Origin: Athripsodes cinereus
Lineage: Eukaryota; Arthropoda; Insecta; Trichoptera; Leptoceridae
Direction: 5' to 3'
DNA length: 64,000 nucleotides
Assembly (NCBI GenBank): GCA_947579605.1
Contig: OX388312.1
Location: forward strand, 18,189,313 to 18,253,312
The notes below the pieces were generated by a model, which did no database searches, had not been told where the DNA came from, and saw only the letters and a list, made by a program, of their open reading frames with translations. Every line of letters starts with the position of its first letter. Position 1 is the stretch's first letter. The position numbers and the translations under genes were made by a program. Positions 1-12,000 of the stretch are shown one piece after another.

Positions 1-716
1 CTTTGTCCGCAGATGTCAAACACCTCACCATATTTTCCGATACATGTGGGGGTCAGAACAGAAATATACAAATTGCCATTCTGCTATTGCACACTGCTGT
101 CACACACCCAACATTAAACACTATTGAGCAAAAGTTTTTAGAATCTGGTCATTCATTCATGGAAGTGGATTCAATGCACAGCGCAATTGAAAAGGCGAAA
201 AAGCATGTGGATATTTACAGTGTACACGAAATGCAAAATATCTTTAAAGTTGCCAGATCAGCAGCGAAAGGGAAACCTCCATATAACACGCGGGAACTAT
301 TATTCAGTGACTTCTTGGACTTAAAAAAATTAGTGCAAAATACAGTCACAAATAGGAGAAATGATGACGATGGCAATAATGTAAATTGGTTAAGAATCAA
401 GTACTTGCGGTATGAAAAAAGTTTACCAGATACAATTCAATACAAATATGGTTACGGTGAGGATTTCAAACGAATTTGTATAAATTCAAAACGAAGGAAA
501 CGCTCGCAGCACACGACCCTCAGAGAAACTCCTATAACGCCGCTGTACGACAGAAATATACCCATCAGCGTCCAGAAAAAAAATGATCTGTTTAAGTTGT
601 GCAGACAAAATATCATTCCTCAGGAGCTTCAGCCACGGTACCAAAATCTTCCCACATCATCTTCTGCGAGGGATACAGTTATGGTGAATGATGTGTCTGA
701 AGACGATGATGATTGA
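1..716 (+). CDS. 3' end of a transposon-derived DDE-like protein gene (partial at left edge)
   Basis: An open frame enters from the left edge (codons in phase from base 3) and ends at TGA 714-716, giving about 237 residues. Near its start it carries the motif FSDTCGGQNRN and then SGHSFMEVDSMHSAIE. I recognise this pair from a large family of uncharacterised, transposase-like arthropod proteins (the DUF7869-like group); the Asp in SDTCGGQ would be one of the acidic catalytic-type residues. The C-terminus is basic, then acidic (EDDDD). An AATAAA at 783-788 followed by an A-rich run at 800-808 fits the end of a transcript. No start codon is visible, so the true N-terminus lies outside the window. 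It could be an intact transposon gene, a domesticated copy or a retrocopy. The family call is from memory of motifs and is moderate. Confidence 0.6.
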   Translation, partial: LSADVKHLTIFSDTCGGQNRNIQIAILLLHTAVTHPTLNTIEQKFLESGHSFMEVDSMHSAIEKAKKHVDIYSVHEMQNIFKVARSAAKGKPPYNTRELLFSDFLDLKKLVQNTVTNRRNDDDGNNVNWLRIKYLRYEKSLPDTIQYKYGYGEDFKRICINSKRRKRSQHTTLRETPITPLYDRNIPISVQKKNDLFKLCRQNIIPQELQPRYQNLPTSSSARDTVMVNDVSEDDDD

Positions 717-782
717 CAAGGAGCCAGGTTTATGTATGTCTTTGAAATTATTGTTTAATATCATTTATGTACAAGTTCTATT

Positions 783-808
783 AATAAAGTGTGTTTATAA
801 AAAAAAAC
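783..808 (+). terminator. polyadenylation signal and A-run after the left-edge gene
   Basis: AATAAA lies 67 bases after the stop codon and is followed about 12 bases later by nine consecutive A. This spacing fits a cleavage and polyadenylation site, or the tail of a retrocopied transcript. Confidence 0.45.
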
Positions 809-1110
809 AGAATTATTCCACCTATTTGCACTTAAAATAAATTACTAATTCACCAACCTGACGCTTTTGACAGCTATCGATTGATTCTCAAGTAACGATA
901 GAGCAGTGAAGGTATGTAGAGCCCAAAGGGAATGAAAAACATTTTCACCATAAAACCGTTTAGCATTCTTGTAGTAGCAACCTTATGGTGATTCTCCTAA
1001 CCCTACCGTAAATTAACCAAATCATCATTATCATACTTCACAAATCAAAGCTCTCCTTACAAGAGAAGAAATTATACGTGAAGTTATATCATAAACCAGA
1101 GCTTTCTCAA

Positions 1111-1439
1111 CAAGAGAAACAAACTAAGTCCCTTTTATAGCAACTAAGTCTATGCATCTGGAATTTTCATTACAGGAGAAATGCACTAAATCTATTTTAT
1201 CAAGAGAAACCAACCAAGTCCACCTCCTTTGGTATTGTTTTACTATTTTGAGTCAGAAGAGTAAAATTTAATTTCTTAATTTCTTCATGAATTAGAAGTA
1301 CATTGTTTTATCTTTGTCTTGTGAAAAAATGAAGTCTGTATATGCATTTGTTTAGATTCTACAATGAAAAAACGAACACTTAAAACTTTAAAATCAAATA
1401 TCTCAAAATGTGATTTTTGGACTTAGTTGGTTTCTCTTG
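1111..1439. repeat. direct and inverted copies of a 21-bp word
   Basis: The word CAAGAGAAACCAACCAAGTC(C) occurs at 1201-1221. A near-direct copy is at 1111-1132 (CAAGAGAAACAAACTAAGTC) and an inverted copy with one mismatch is at 1419-1439. The inverted pair brackets about 200 bases. No coding potential is seen here. Confidence 0.5.
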
Positions 1440-1969
1440 TATACTGACGATATTATGTTTGTTTTAAATTAAATTATTATTCTTAACATTATTTTCGAGT
1501 GCAGTCTTCATCATATTTACACAATAAATTCTTAGGTATGCACGAAATTGTTTCTAAATAAAATGCCTGACTGTATTGGCGTGTTTCTATGCAACTTTTG
1601 CAGCAACCCTACTGCAAAACAGTGTTGAATTACATTATTACCACTGACTACAATACAACACATTATGAATTTGTGAGCATTTTGGAGCAAAGAAGCATAT
1701 TACATATATTTGTGCAATGAAGATATGGCGGTTACATTGCAAACATTCTCATTCAAAATAACAGTGAATAGTACTGCCATTGGCTGAAGAAATGTAAGTG
1801 AATTCTATCTGCTGTCTGTGCAGAATAATACATTCTGTGCTAAGTGTAGTCTGTTATAATTCAATAACAATGTATGTGAGGTAATAAAACTTGAGGTTTA
1901 CCATCAGCTATTCACTCCCACTTTTGGCTTTATTCAAGAGATTCAATCCTAAGAAAATCAAGTTTATAT

Positions 1970-2094
1970 TAGTGATGTAACGAATGTGTGATTTTGGATA
2001 ATCGCGAATGCGAATATTGATTTGCTTAAATTTCTACAATTGCTCAAATATTAAAATTTCTACGAATCGAATTCAAATATTCGTTACATCACTA
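1970..2094. mobile_element. short hAT-like MITE
   Basis: A 16-bp perfect terminal inverted repeat, TAGTGATGTAACGAAT at 1970-1985, is matched by its complement at 2079-2094. The flanks are GTTTATAT (1962-1969) and GTTTATAC (2095-2102), an 8-base duplication with one mismatch, the length expected of hAT insertions. At 125 bp with no open frame it is a non-autonomous copy. Confidence 0.6.
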
Positions 2095-2102
2095 GTTTAT
2101 AC

Positions 2103-4637
2103 AAATAATTTTCTCTTTCAACGCAGTGTTAAAGTTGTTTTAGTTGGTAGTGATAATTTGGAGAGCATTTTCATGCTTAGCTGCCATTTCACATGTGTAC
2201 ATGAATACATTAGATTGTTTTGGAAATATTTTTTTTTCCAATTAACTGTCTGCACATTGATTACATTTAATGCAAATGAAACATTGTGTATAACCGCTTG
2301 AAGTCAGTAAATAATGTCTTTCCAGAGTTCAATAAATGCAAAATTCATTTGTGGTCCATATTCATACAAAAAATTAAATCAGGAATTCTGCACAATTAGC
2401 TTTATATACAAGGTCCGCAGACATGTTTTTCTACATACTATGTGTGCTAGTAATTATATCTGTTGATTTTAGTATATGAACATGTCTAAGAAATGAAAAT
2501 ATTTTTGAAACAGCAAAACATGATATCAAATAAACAATGACTAACTCATCAATATAAGTATTACCATATGGGAGAAATTGTTAAATATGGCTTATATTTC
2601 AGAAAAAAAAATTATACACAAAAAAAGAAATAAAATAAATGCATTATATTGTGATGATTTTACTAGTTGAAGATAAAAATTAAGCTTCATGATACAGTTC
2701 ATTAATATTTTCATTTCAATGGGTACCTACAAACTAAGTATACTAAATATTTTATTGAAAATTATACCTATATGGATATTTAACACAATAAAAATCTTGT
2801 GGCAACAACATTAGAAAATCAGAAATGTCGTGGAAAAAGGTGACTATTAGCACAGTCACTTTTAACAAAGGGGTAAAGAAATAATGAAAGATTAAAAAAG
2901 AACACTTTTTAATATCACAAAAAACCTTTCAATCTACTGCTGTTTATCGAGTAAGGAATGAAGTACTGACAAAAGTAAATTTAAATCTTTTTTTACACAT
3001 TTTTACACTGATGTTTATTTACCTAATACATTTTCATTACAAGTATTTTTTACTTCATCCACTAAATACGACATTCTAACAAAAAGTCATAGAGCTATTA
3101 CAATATTTACACAGAGTACAACAAACAATATTTTTAATATTGCTTTATTCAAACATAAACAACGTTTATGGTAATGACTCCGCACAAAACAAATTATAAC
3201 AAAAAAACAACTTTGAAATATTACATGTCACATAAATAAGACAGATGTAAATATTGGTATAAAAACAGACGTACTAATGAATCTAACAATACAAAATGTG
3301 TCTTGATTAAAATTCTATGAGCGAGTATAAAAAATATCACTGTCAAATATGTTTCATGCTATCTCGAATAAATTTCATTTGAATTTAGTAATATTGCATT
3401 GTCTCAAATATTTGACAGCAAAGATGAAGACATTTTAAATACACTCGCTCTATTTAGAACTGCTTAAATGCAAAATAAGTAAAACTACAAACTGAAAATT
3501 TAATATTAATGGAATTCAAAGTTAAAACCAAGACAAAACAAATTCACGCAGAAAAAAAAATAATATTAACTAAATTATCTATATCATACCATTTATATCA
3601 ACAAATCCACATATTTCAAAATATTTATGTTGAAGATATCAGCATTTGTACAAACAAATAATTGAAAATCTTTATTAAAAACAATACAGAAATTAACTTG
3701 ATGTTTAATATCAAAACTGATCAATTAATGTTTCCAGATAAATAGAATTGTTTTTTATTGTAGGAATTGGTTTTTAACGTAACCCACGGATTAATTAACT
3801 CAAGGACCGTAATCTAGATATTTGAGATATAATACTGAGATTATACAGACAAACAGTAAAACTCCCATTAACTTTTTCCAAGGAATCATAAGGAAACAAA
3901 CATAATCAAATTAAAAAAGCTTTCTGAAATTAATACAACTCTTCCAATGTTACCTAACACTTTTCAAAAACAATTCACAACCTTATATAATAACTTTTTT
4001 ATACAAAATAGTTTTAAATTATTCAGCGATTTTAATTTGAAAAAAGTTCAAGAATGTTGTGCAGAAAATAAAATAAAACATTACAATAATGACTTTTCTA
4101 CACACATTATAAATAAATAACATTCTTATCTTTAAAACAAAATAACAACGTGTGTCATTCGGTTGTTATAAATAAAAGAGATGTTATGCGATGCATTTTC
4201 ACTGAAAATTTCTCATCAATTGATTATCTAACATTATAAATTAATAGGTTGAAAATCACCATCATTACTATTTTCATAACTGTAAAATTAAAAATAGGAT
4301 CTACTAAATGGATTCTGCATTTTTAACATTATAATGACAACTAGAGACCAAAATATATGTAAATATACTAGTGTTTGTGTATTTTGGCTATTTTTATTAC
4401 ACACTTTCTCAATTTTTTTTTTAAGTTTACTGCATATTATGATGCATATTTCTGCAATTGAATATTGATAATTGTAAAAAAATGAGACACGATTTACATT
4501 GGATAAAACAAATTGGATATATAATTTCCACCTTCCCCCATTGCAATAAAACTCATGACTATTAAATACATGAATCACCTTTGGTGGCAGAATATTGGTA
4601 ATCCACGGGGCCTTTATCAGTTTACTTGATGATATAT
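2103..4637. other. gene-free AT-rich stretch
   Basis: I see only AT-rich sequence with many short A and T runs and no convincing exon or transposon protein. An imperfect inverted repeat lies at about 3313-3460: GAGCGAGTAT and CTGTCAAATAT on the left are mirrored by ATATTTGACAG and ACACTCGCTC on the right. It may be an eroded MITE. Part of this stretch could be distal 3' sequence of the downstream lectin gene, but nothing shows it. Confidence 0.4.
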
Positions 4638-4964
4638 ATCTGTACGTCGGAGCGAAACTACTCCATGTCGAATTTTAGCCGAAGTGACTTATAAACATAG
4701 CATTGTAGTCCTTTTTATGCTCTTTTTGATGATATATTCATCTATTTTGAAAACGAGTAATATTTAGAAATATCCATTAATAAAAAAATAATGTCAAAAT
4801 TTTGTTAAGCAAAACAACGCCATTTTAATGCAATATTGTGTAATTTCGTGTTAACTAACATTTGACAAGGAAGTTTAATTTTTTTGAAAAATTTTTTAAC
4901 GGTTATACTGAAAAATGGCGTCTGTTGAGATAGTGTAGTTTCGCTCCGGCCGCGGCGTACAGAT
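4638..4964. mobile_element. TIR element, about 327 bp (MITE candidate)
   Basis: The left end reads ATCTGTACG, three bases, then GGAGCGAAACTA (4638-4660). The right end is its complement with an extra GC-rich CGCGGC segment (4936-4964). No transposase frame is inside and a clear target duplication is not visible. Confidence 0.4.
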
Positions 4965-5554
4965 AAGTTTATTTTAAAATACCTAAGTAAAAACAAAAAA
5001 AATATACTAGATAAAACATAATTCCTACAAGACATATTTTTATCCTTATCTTGCATATTTCAGCATCTTTATGTTGCGCACAATCCGGAGTCTAGCGATA
5101 ACCATTGAAAATAAAAAAGGGTTTTTTTTTTTTTTTAATAATTGATATTCCTTCACCCTTTAATCTGTAGTAATATTATACAATGCGATATTGTTCTACC
5201 ATTCAAGAAAGGCATGTCTAAGAATAAATGAAAATTTATTTAAAAAAACATATATTATTAAAATATTAGTTTGATGTTCCTTTTTATGATACTACTTATA
5301 TAATGCTAAACAACAAACAGGAAAAAAAATACTTCTAATTCATAACAAATTAAACATGAATTGAGATAAGCAACATCATAAGATGTAAGGCATCTCTCTT
5401 AGTAATAAAACCAAAGTAGAATTAAAATATTTGTTTATATTAATTTGTATCCAATCATTATGGGTGTCAGAGGGAAACCACAATGGTTTATAGCAAAAAC
5501 TAACAAAAAAAAAAGACAATGCCCTACAAGAATGATAATGTGTATGTTTTCTCT

Positions 5555-5560
5555 TTTATT
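5555..5560 (-). terminator. candidate poly(A) signal of the lectin gene
   Basis: TTTATT on the plus strand reads AATAAA on the minus strand, about 225 bases past the stop codon. Other AATAAA words lie further downstream, so this is one candidate among several. Confidence 0.25.
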
Positions 5561-5785
5561 CACACAAAAAAAAATAAAAAACACAATTGTAAATCTACAA
5601 TTTCTTTATGAAATATAAAATGTCCATACCTAATAATAATACTAAAGTTTACAAAAATATCCAGTATCAAAATGATGACAATTAATATAATTTATGCTAA
5701 GCCGCAAAATACAAACTTGTATTTAAAATTAGGAGACCGTAGTACCATTCTTACTGGGAAATAATATTGAAATCTTTCAATTGAG

Positions 5786-6001
5786 TTAGTAAAATCTTTT
5801 TCTCGTTTGTTCTTGGTGTTTCTGGTAAAATATTATTCCTAGAACAACACAAACGATAATGGCGATGGTACCAAGAAGAAGTAAGAAGAACATCTTGATT
5901 CCGGACATTGAAGATGGTTTAGGATCATCTACATGGTCACGCTGTGGTTCAAAGAGTGTAGCCGATGGAATGATTTGAGAACGGTCTTGTTGGTTCAGAC
6001 C
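5786..6001 (-). CDS. LMAN2: lectin gene exon 6: stalk, membrane helix and KRFY tail
   Basis: The acceptor TTCGTAG precedes GGT CTG AAC. The exon encodes a polar stalk (FEPQRDHVDDPKPSS), a hydrophobic helix of about 22 residues, and QKHQEQTRKRFY before TAA at 5788-5786. The tail matches the VIP36 C-terminal sorting motif. Confidence 0.94.
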   Translation of the reverse strand, partial: GLNQQDRSQIIPSATLFEPQRDHVDDPKPSSMSGIKMFFLLLLGTIAIIVCVVLGIIFYQKHQEQTRKRFY

Positions 6002-9000
6002 CTACGAATAATAAAAACAATTAAAATTAGAAATATTCAAGAAAATTATAAGAACATAAGCAATGAGAAAATAAATACAGAAGGGACAATAATTCTGGCT
6101 GGTTCATGTTTTAAGAATTTTTAATGATAGTTGACCAAAAAACTGCTGATTTTTTCCTCCTCACTGTTTCCAACAGCCTGACATCGCTCTTTCACAATAC
6201 ACCATTCCATTCCTGTGGCAATGATTTCATAGATCTGGAAAATGTTACGGAAAGAGATGCAAAGATAATATGAATAGAAGAGACTTCTTTCTATCTACAA
6301 GATATCTCTCATATAAGCTTTAAGGGAACTCTGTCCCGTGGAGCACCCGGAAAAGAATTGGTCTCCCACTCTTCTGTGTAAGTTTTCGAGTGTCATGTAA
6401 AAGTCAGGTGTTCGAAAAAATTAAGACATTTTGCATCTTAAATTCAGGCATGAGGTTTGCCACCCATCCTGAATGTCTTGATTTTATATTGGCACGGAGA
6501 GGACAGTTTGCATGTTTCTTATATGCAGCTGATCTACTGGCTACCCCACTTGTGGGATACGTAGTGATGGTATAGTAGTAGTAATAGGTTATTTAGGTTA
6601 ATTTGTTTTAAAAGAACATGTGAACGGGGCCCAACTCAAACAGATCTCGACATTCAAATACTTGGGAGTAGAGTTCTCAGCAGATGATCGTCAAACAGCG
6701 TGCATAGACAAGAGGATTGAGTCGGCAGGAAATGTGCTGAAAGCGCTTAAAAACCCGATAATACATAAATCCGAGCTGACCCAACGGACGAAAATGGCCA
6801 TATTTAAGACAATTTACCGCCCTATCCTCACATATGGACACCAGATTTGGATGCTCACGGAGAGCGTGAGATCAAGGTTACAGGCAGCGGAAATGCGGTT
6901 CCTCAGGGGAGTGGCTGGTGTGTCATTGAGAGACCGTATAAGGAATACGTATGTTCGTGAGGCTCTCAATGTGGAACCGGTACTCCTGCATATAGAGAGG
7001 TCGCAGTTGCGATGGCTGGGTCACGTTCTCCGCATGCCAGAGGACAGACTACCATTTAGATCTTTGGAGGCTGTGGGAGAGGGCAGAAGACCGGTGGGCC
7101 GCCCTAGAAGAAGCTGGCAAGGGCAGGTGTCAAACTTGTGTGATGAAAGACTTGGTTTGGAGTGGCCAGAGGTCCTGGAAGCAGCGGTGGACAGGGATCT
7201 CTGGAGGAGGTACCTAGGCGCAATGGGCCCCCGACCCAACTAGGACAAGGGGAAGAAGATGTATGTATGTATGTATGTTTTAAAAGAATAATTTAAACCT
7301 AAAATTTGTTTCACACTAAAATTCATCTTTAAAAATCATTTTTCAAATATTTTTATTGAATTAAATATATACATGCATTAAACATAGTTATTTTTTCTTT
7401 TAGATTATCTATTTTATCCTCAAAATTGAGGAGAGTTCATGCTTTGACGGATAAATAAATATATTACAGACGAATAAGCCACAAAATGTTGAAATAATGT
7501 AAGTAATAGCGTGGTTTGTAATGTCACCTATTGTCAATCATTTCAAACTCTACGTGGATGTTATTAACCTTGCACTAAAAAAACCTGAACACATGTCATT
7601 TACAGATGATAATAAAATAAGTACCTGTATTGTTATCATGTACTGTATACACGGTATCATTACATTCATTTAACCTGATTTTACATATACCACATGTCTA
7701 TTTGTCTGTAATAGTTAATATTAATGGTTAGATGGTTAGATGGAAGAAATCACTATATAGTGATAATCTCGCCACTGCACATCATCACATTTTTTCCTGT
7801 GTAAGTATATTGCTTTATTTTATTTGTTATATGAATGATGATGTGCAAGAAGAATAAAATAAATAAATAAATAAATTAATAATATTGGCCCCCCGGTAGA
7901 GAATAGGTCTCCCACTCTTTTCTGTCAGTTTTTGGGTTTCCTATAAAAGGCGAGTATTTAAGATATTTAACATCTTCAATTAAACTACCCACTCTGAATG
8001 TCTTAACTTTTGTTGTGCCTGGGAAGGACAATTTGCACATTTATTATGTGGTTCACTGGTTACCCCATAAGTGGTAAAATCCACAATATTTCCAAACATT
8101 TTTCTCTATAGGACTGTTTATTTGACATTTTCTATTGAGGTAATTCCAAGAAAATAGTATTTTTTTTCAACTTTATTGCTGTCAATCTTGAAAACCTTCT
8201 ATATAACATTACTGAGACAATAATATCAAAAGTTTTTAAGAAATTTGCAGAAAAAGATAATTTTATTAGCATATAAAATAAAATAAGATAAAAAAGATCT
8301 GTTAAGGGTAAATAATGATAATAGATACATACATCATCAGCAATATCTAAGTCGTACATCTTAATGGATAAGATATCATGATTATCACTAAGGTCCCCTG
8401 TGGTGGCCGACACTCCAAAGTAATATCCAGTAGGCAGTAGTACTCCTTGCACAGAGAAGCATTCTTTCCAGGAGTTCTTACCGTCTAAGTCAGTTGACAC
8501 TGAAAGTCACAAACAAAAACATTTTTACGTTGAAGACAAAAAGATTGAACACTAAATGCAGCTACCAGTACATACTTCTTTTCCTTCTTATAACATTCAT
8601 AGAGTCATTATGAAATACTTGACAATTTCTCTTTCTCAACATGCACTCAGCATTCTTGACAAGTTAGTTAACATAGTTCTAAGATGTCCATATTTCCCAA
8701 TACCCTTCTTTTAAGGTAGGTACATTAATCTCCATACAAGTAGTGTACATATTATTATTGGGAGATTCAATTGTTCATACCAATATATAACATGTATCAT
8801 TTAAATGAGTTATTTCAGTATTATTTTTGTTCACAGGTATGATAACAAATTCATCTAAATACTTCCAAACAATCTTATCTAACCAATCATTATCATAGTA
8901 ACTAAGCTTGCCTTACATTCACTATTAGGTATCTCCTAGTTTATCCTTTAGTTCTCTTTAAATAATATTACAGTCTCTCAGTTTACATAATAACAACATG

Positions 9001-12000
9001 TACATGTAAACTGAGATGTTCTATATACTTCATTAAAGAATGTATGTGAGTGGGATGATTTCAAGTATATTTAACTGTGCATAGCATAGTATTATGTTAC
9101 TCTGCAATATTATTAATACCATACAAGTGCAAATCGTCATTGCATATTTAAAATGGAGTATGTGAATTAATAAATATTTTAACGTTTTTTGAACAAACTG
9201 CTTATTGCGACATCAAAATCATTTTTTAAAGTGAGCCTTAGTATCAAATACTAATATTTAATATTTTAAGAATAACAAATCTAGAGTAAGTATTAGTTGA
9301 GTTTATTATTGTTTAGATATGTAAAATTAAGAATACTGAAAATCTATCCCATACACAAGTATAACTCTTTTAATGGGATAGTAAACAATAGATTTTTAAG
9401 TGTATTTTAGTAAATGTGTAATGTATATGTATTTTTGTTATATTTTTCAAATAAATAAAAAAAAATATATCACATGCCAATAAAAAGTTTTAACAATTTT
9501 AATTTTTAATATTCTAATGAACAGTTTTTAAAGAGTGAGCCTAAATAAAAATACTAGCACTTGCACCATTTCAAATATGCAACAAAATGTAAATATTATT
9601 AATACAAATGCGTTTGTGAGAGTCAATTACTTCAAAAATAACATATTTCATTCCATTGTGTGATACAATATTTATATTTAATGATTTTACTCTACACATA
9701 ATAATCCCTGCATTATTTTAAATGTACCTATACAGGTATTTATAAATCATTGCATATGAGACACTCGACATTTTCAATTCAACAATAAGGTATGCTGCCC
9801 ATCCTGCTTGTCCCATTTATTTCATAGCGTGGAAAAGTTGACCTGTATATTATTACACCCAGTTAACCCACTAGTTACATAAATCAATAGATAGCTGCTG
9901 GTATAGAGAGTAGAAATAAGACTTAGAAAAACTAATCTACTTCTAAAACATTTCAATATCTCATCATAATCATTAATTAGGGGTGCCATTAACTTGGATA
10001 TTTTATTTTATTTTACAAAGATGAATTCGGGGAATGCCTTTACAAAGACAGTGTAAATTCTAAACCTTTTTACACTGAGAATACTAAATATTTTAAAAAT
10101 ATGTTTTATTGGTTTAAAATAATACTATAATTATAAAACAAATAATATGAGATTTAAACAGTTACCTGTGAGGACATCATTCTCATATTTGACAGAGATG
10201 TGCGTGTCTTTATCATAATTTCTGAACCTGGCTTCACATCCCGCAAGTTGTGTATGAGTGCCATCCCTGTCGTGATCGTAGTGCAGAGTACCATTGTTAA
10301 CCATGGCTGATATGTAGGGGTGTTGGTGCTGAAATATATAATCAATTTAATACAATACAGAACAATATGTTTGTTCATATCAGAAATCTATGGGAAATTA
10401 CTGTTATAAGTCAATATTTGAAGTTGTATTTATAATTTTTTTTTAAATATTAAGCGTTCAAAATCCCAAGTCTAAATTCTCTACACAGATGAACTGCTTC
10501 CAGTTGAAGTACATAATATCATACAAGTCATACATTATGCGTATGAATTTGGACAGAGTAAATTTGTACATACATACAATACTTCTGAAAAAAGTGAATT
10601 GAAAAAAAATACTTGAAAATTAACAGTTAAGTCTGTGGCAAAGTTTTGAAGAGAATAGAAAGTAATTCAGATTATTGAATGTGCATAATTTCTTTGTTTC
10701 AATTATAACAGATAGATCCCTTTATTCCGATTAGACTGAACATGAGATCATGTATAAGGAATTGTACTAATGTTTAAAGGCCATATTTGTACTTACATTG
10801 TGCAATCCATTGTGATTACTATATGTATCCAATATAACAGCTAGCCCCATATAGTAATCTATGTTACCAAACACTGGCCCAGCCTTCATCCTGTCTTTGG
10901 CGTACCATATCGCCATCCCATCTCCAAACAAGTCTTTACCTTTACCATGAACCCTGAAGTGGATTTGTAAATCCCAGTTCTTCGTTGTGCATGGCTGTAA
11001 ATAATTTTTTTTATTATTATTAAGTATGAATAGTGCCGGATTCTTAAATAATTTTCTACATGGACTACCTAAAGGACAGCGCCCAAGATCCTGAAAATGA
11101 TAGATGGACATCCACGAAGCTGAGCCTCCTTATTACAAGGAAAGACTCCTGTATGCACATATCTTTGATTTTTAAAATATGAATAAATAAGATATTTATT
11201 TATTTATTAATAATAACATATACGGCACAAGGCCATTAAACATATACAAAAAATCACAAATAGTTCGATGCAATACAACAATCCTTTCAAACGCAGTCAC
11301 ATTTACTTATCACACACACACATTCATTCAGAAATTAACTAATTGACTTTAGATACATCTAAGTATTTCTTATTTCTTTTTCAGATAATTATTATTTTCT
11401 ATTTAATTTATTAATATCATATATGGGACAAAGCATTAAGCATAAAATATTACAATTATTCGGAAAGATTACGATAATAGTTTTAAACAATAATAATGAC
11501 AATATCACACATACATACAACACAATGCAGACTACAGGCACCCGCCAATAAAAAGGACAACTTTTAATTATTACTTCATGTCTAATAAAACATTTTTAAT
11601 ACCACAGATATTGATGATTAAATATAACAATTAATTTCACTGACGGGCAGAAACAGTGTTTATTTATTACACAAACAGAGAATGTTTTCAAAGTAGACTA
11701 CTTAAATTTGTTACTGGCTGCAAATTATCACAACATCATTTCTTTCAATGTATACTTGAACACAATGTCGGTAACATAAATTGTGAAAATTGCTTTCAAG
11801 AAATTAATAAGTAATGGAGTAGAGTCTAAACTGAATTATTAACTTTCTGAATAAAAAGACTATAAAGTTATTAAGACTTTTCGATTTAATGGTATTGCAT
11901 TGTGATATTGCTTACTCAAATTAGGTAATACTTGAAGTTGCTAGGAAACTTAAAGACAATGCAAAATTCAATAGGGCTTATCATTTACTACTGAAATACT

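Noticed and set aside
2008..2301. Open frame of 97 codons overlapping the left MITE
   Set aside because: It begins inside the MITE, is compositionally simple and resembles no known protein.
4288..5056. Two minus-strand frames of 83-96 codons
   Set aside because: Rich in Phe, Ile, Lys and Asn as expected from AT-rich DNA; one spans the end of a TIR element.
6400..6420. GGTGTTCGAAA as a possible RNA polymerase III B box of the SINE-like family
   Set aside because: Resembles GGTTCGANNCC only loosely, and no A box at the correct distance was seen.
6390..6575. 61-codon frame within the SINE-like copy
   Set aside because: Other copies of the family break this frame, so it is not coding.
7021..7239. 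Minus-strand frame opposite the Rex3-like LINE
   Set aside because: Antisense shadow of a clear LINE reading frame.
8132..8332. Continuation of the lectin exon 5 frame to the left
   Set aside because: The GTATGT donor at 8332 ends the exon; beyond it homology to lectins stops.
10995..11111. Apparent N-terminal extension of lectin exon 3
   Set aside because: It precedes a good acceptor and has no lectin similarity; exons 1 and 2 supply the real N-terminus.
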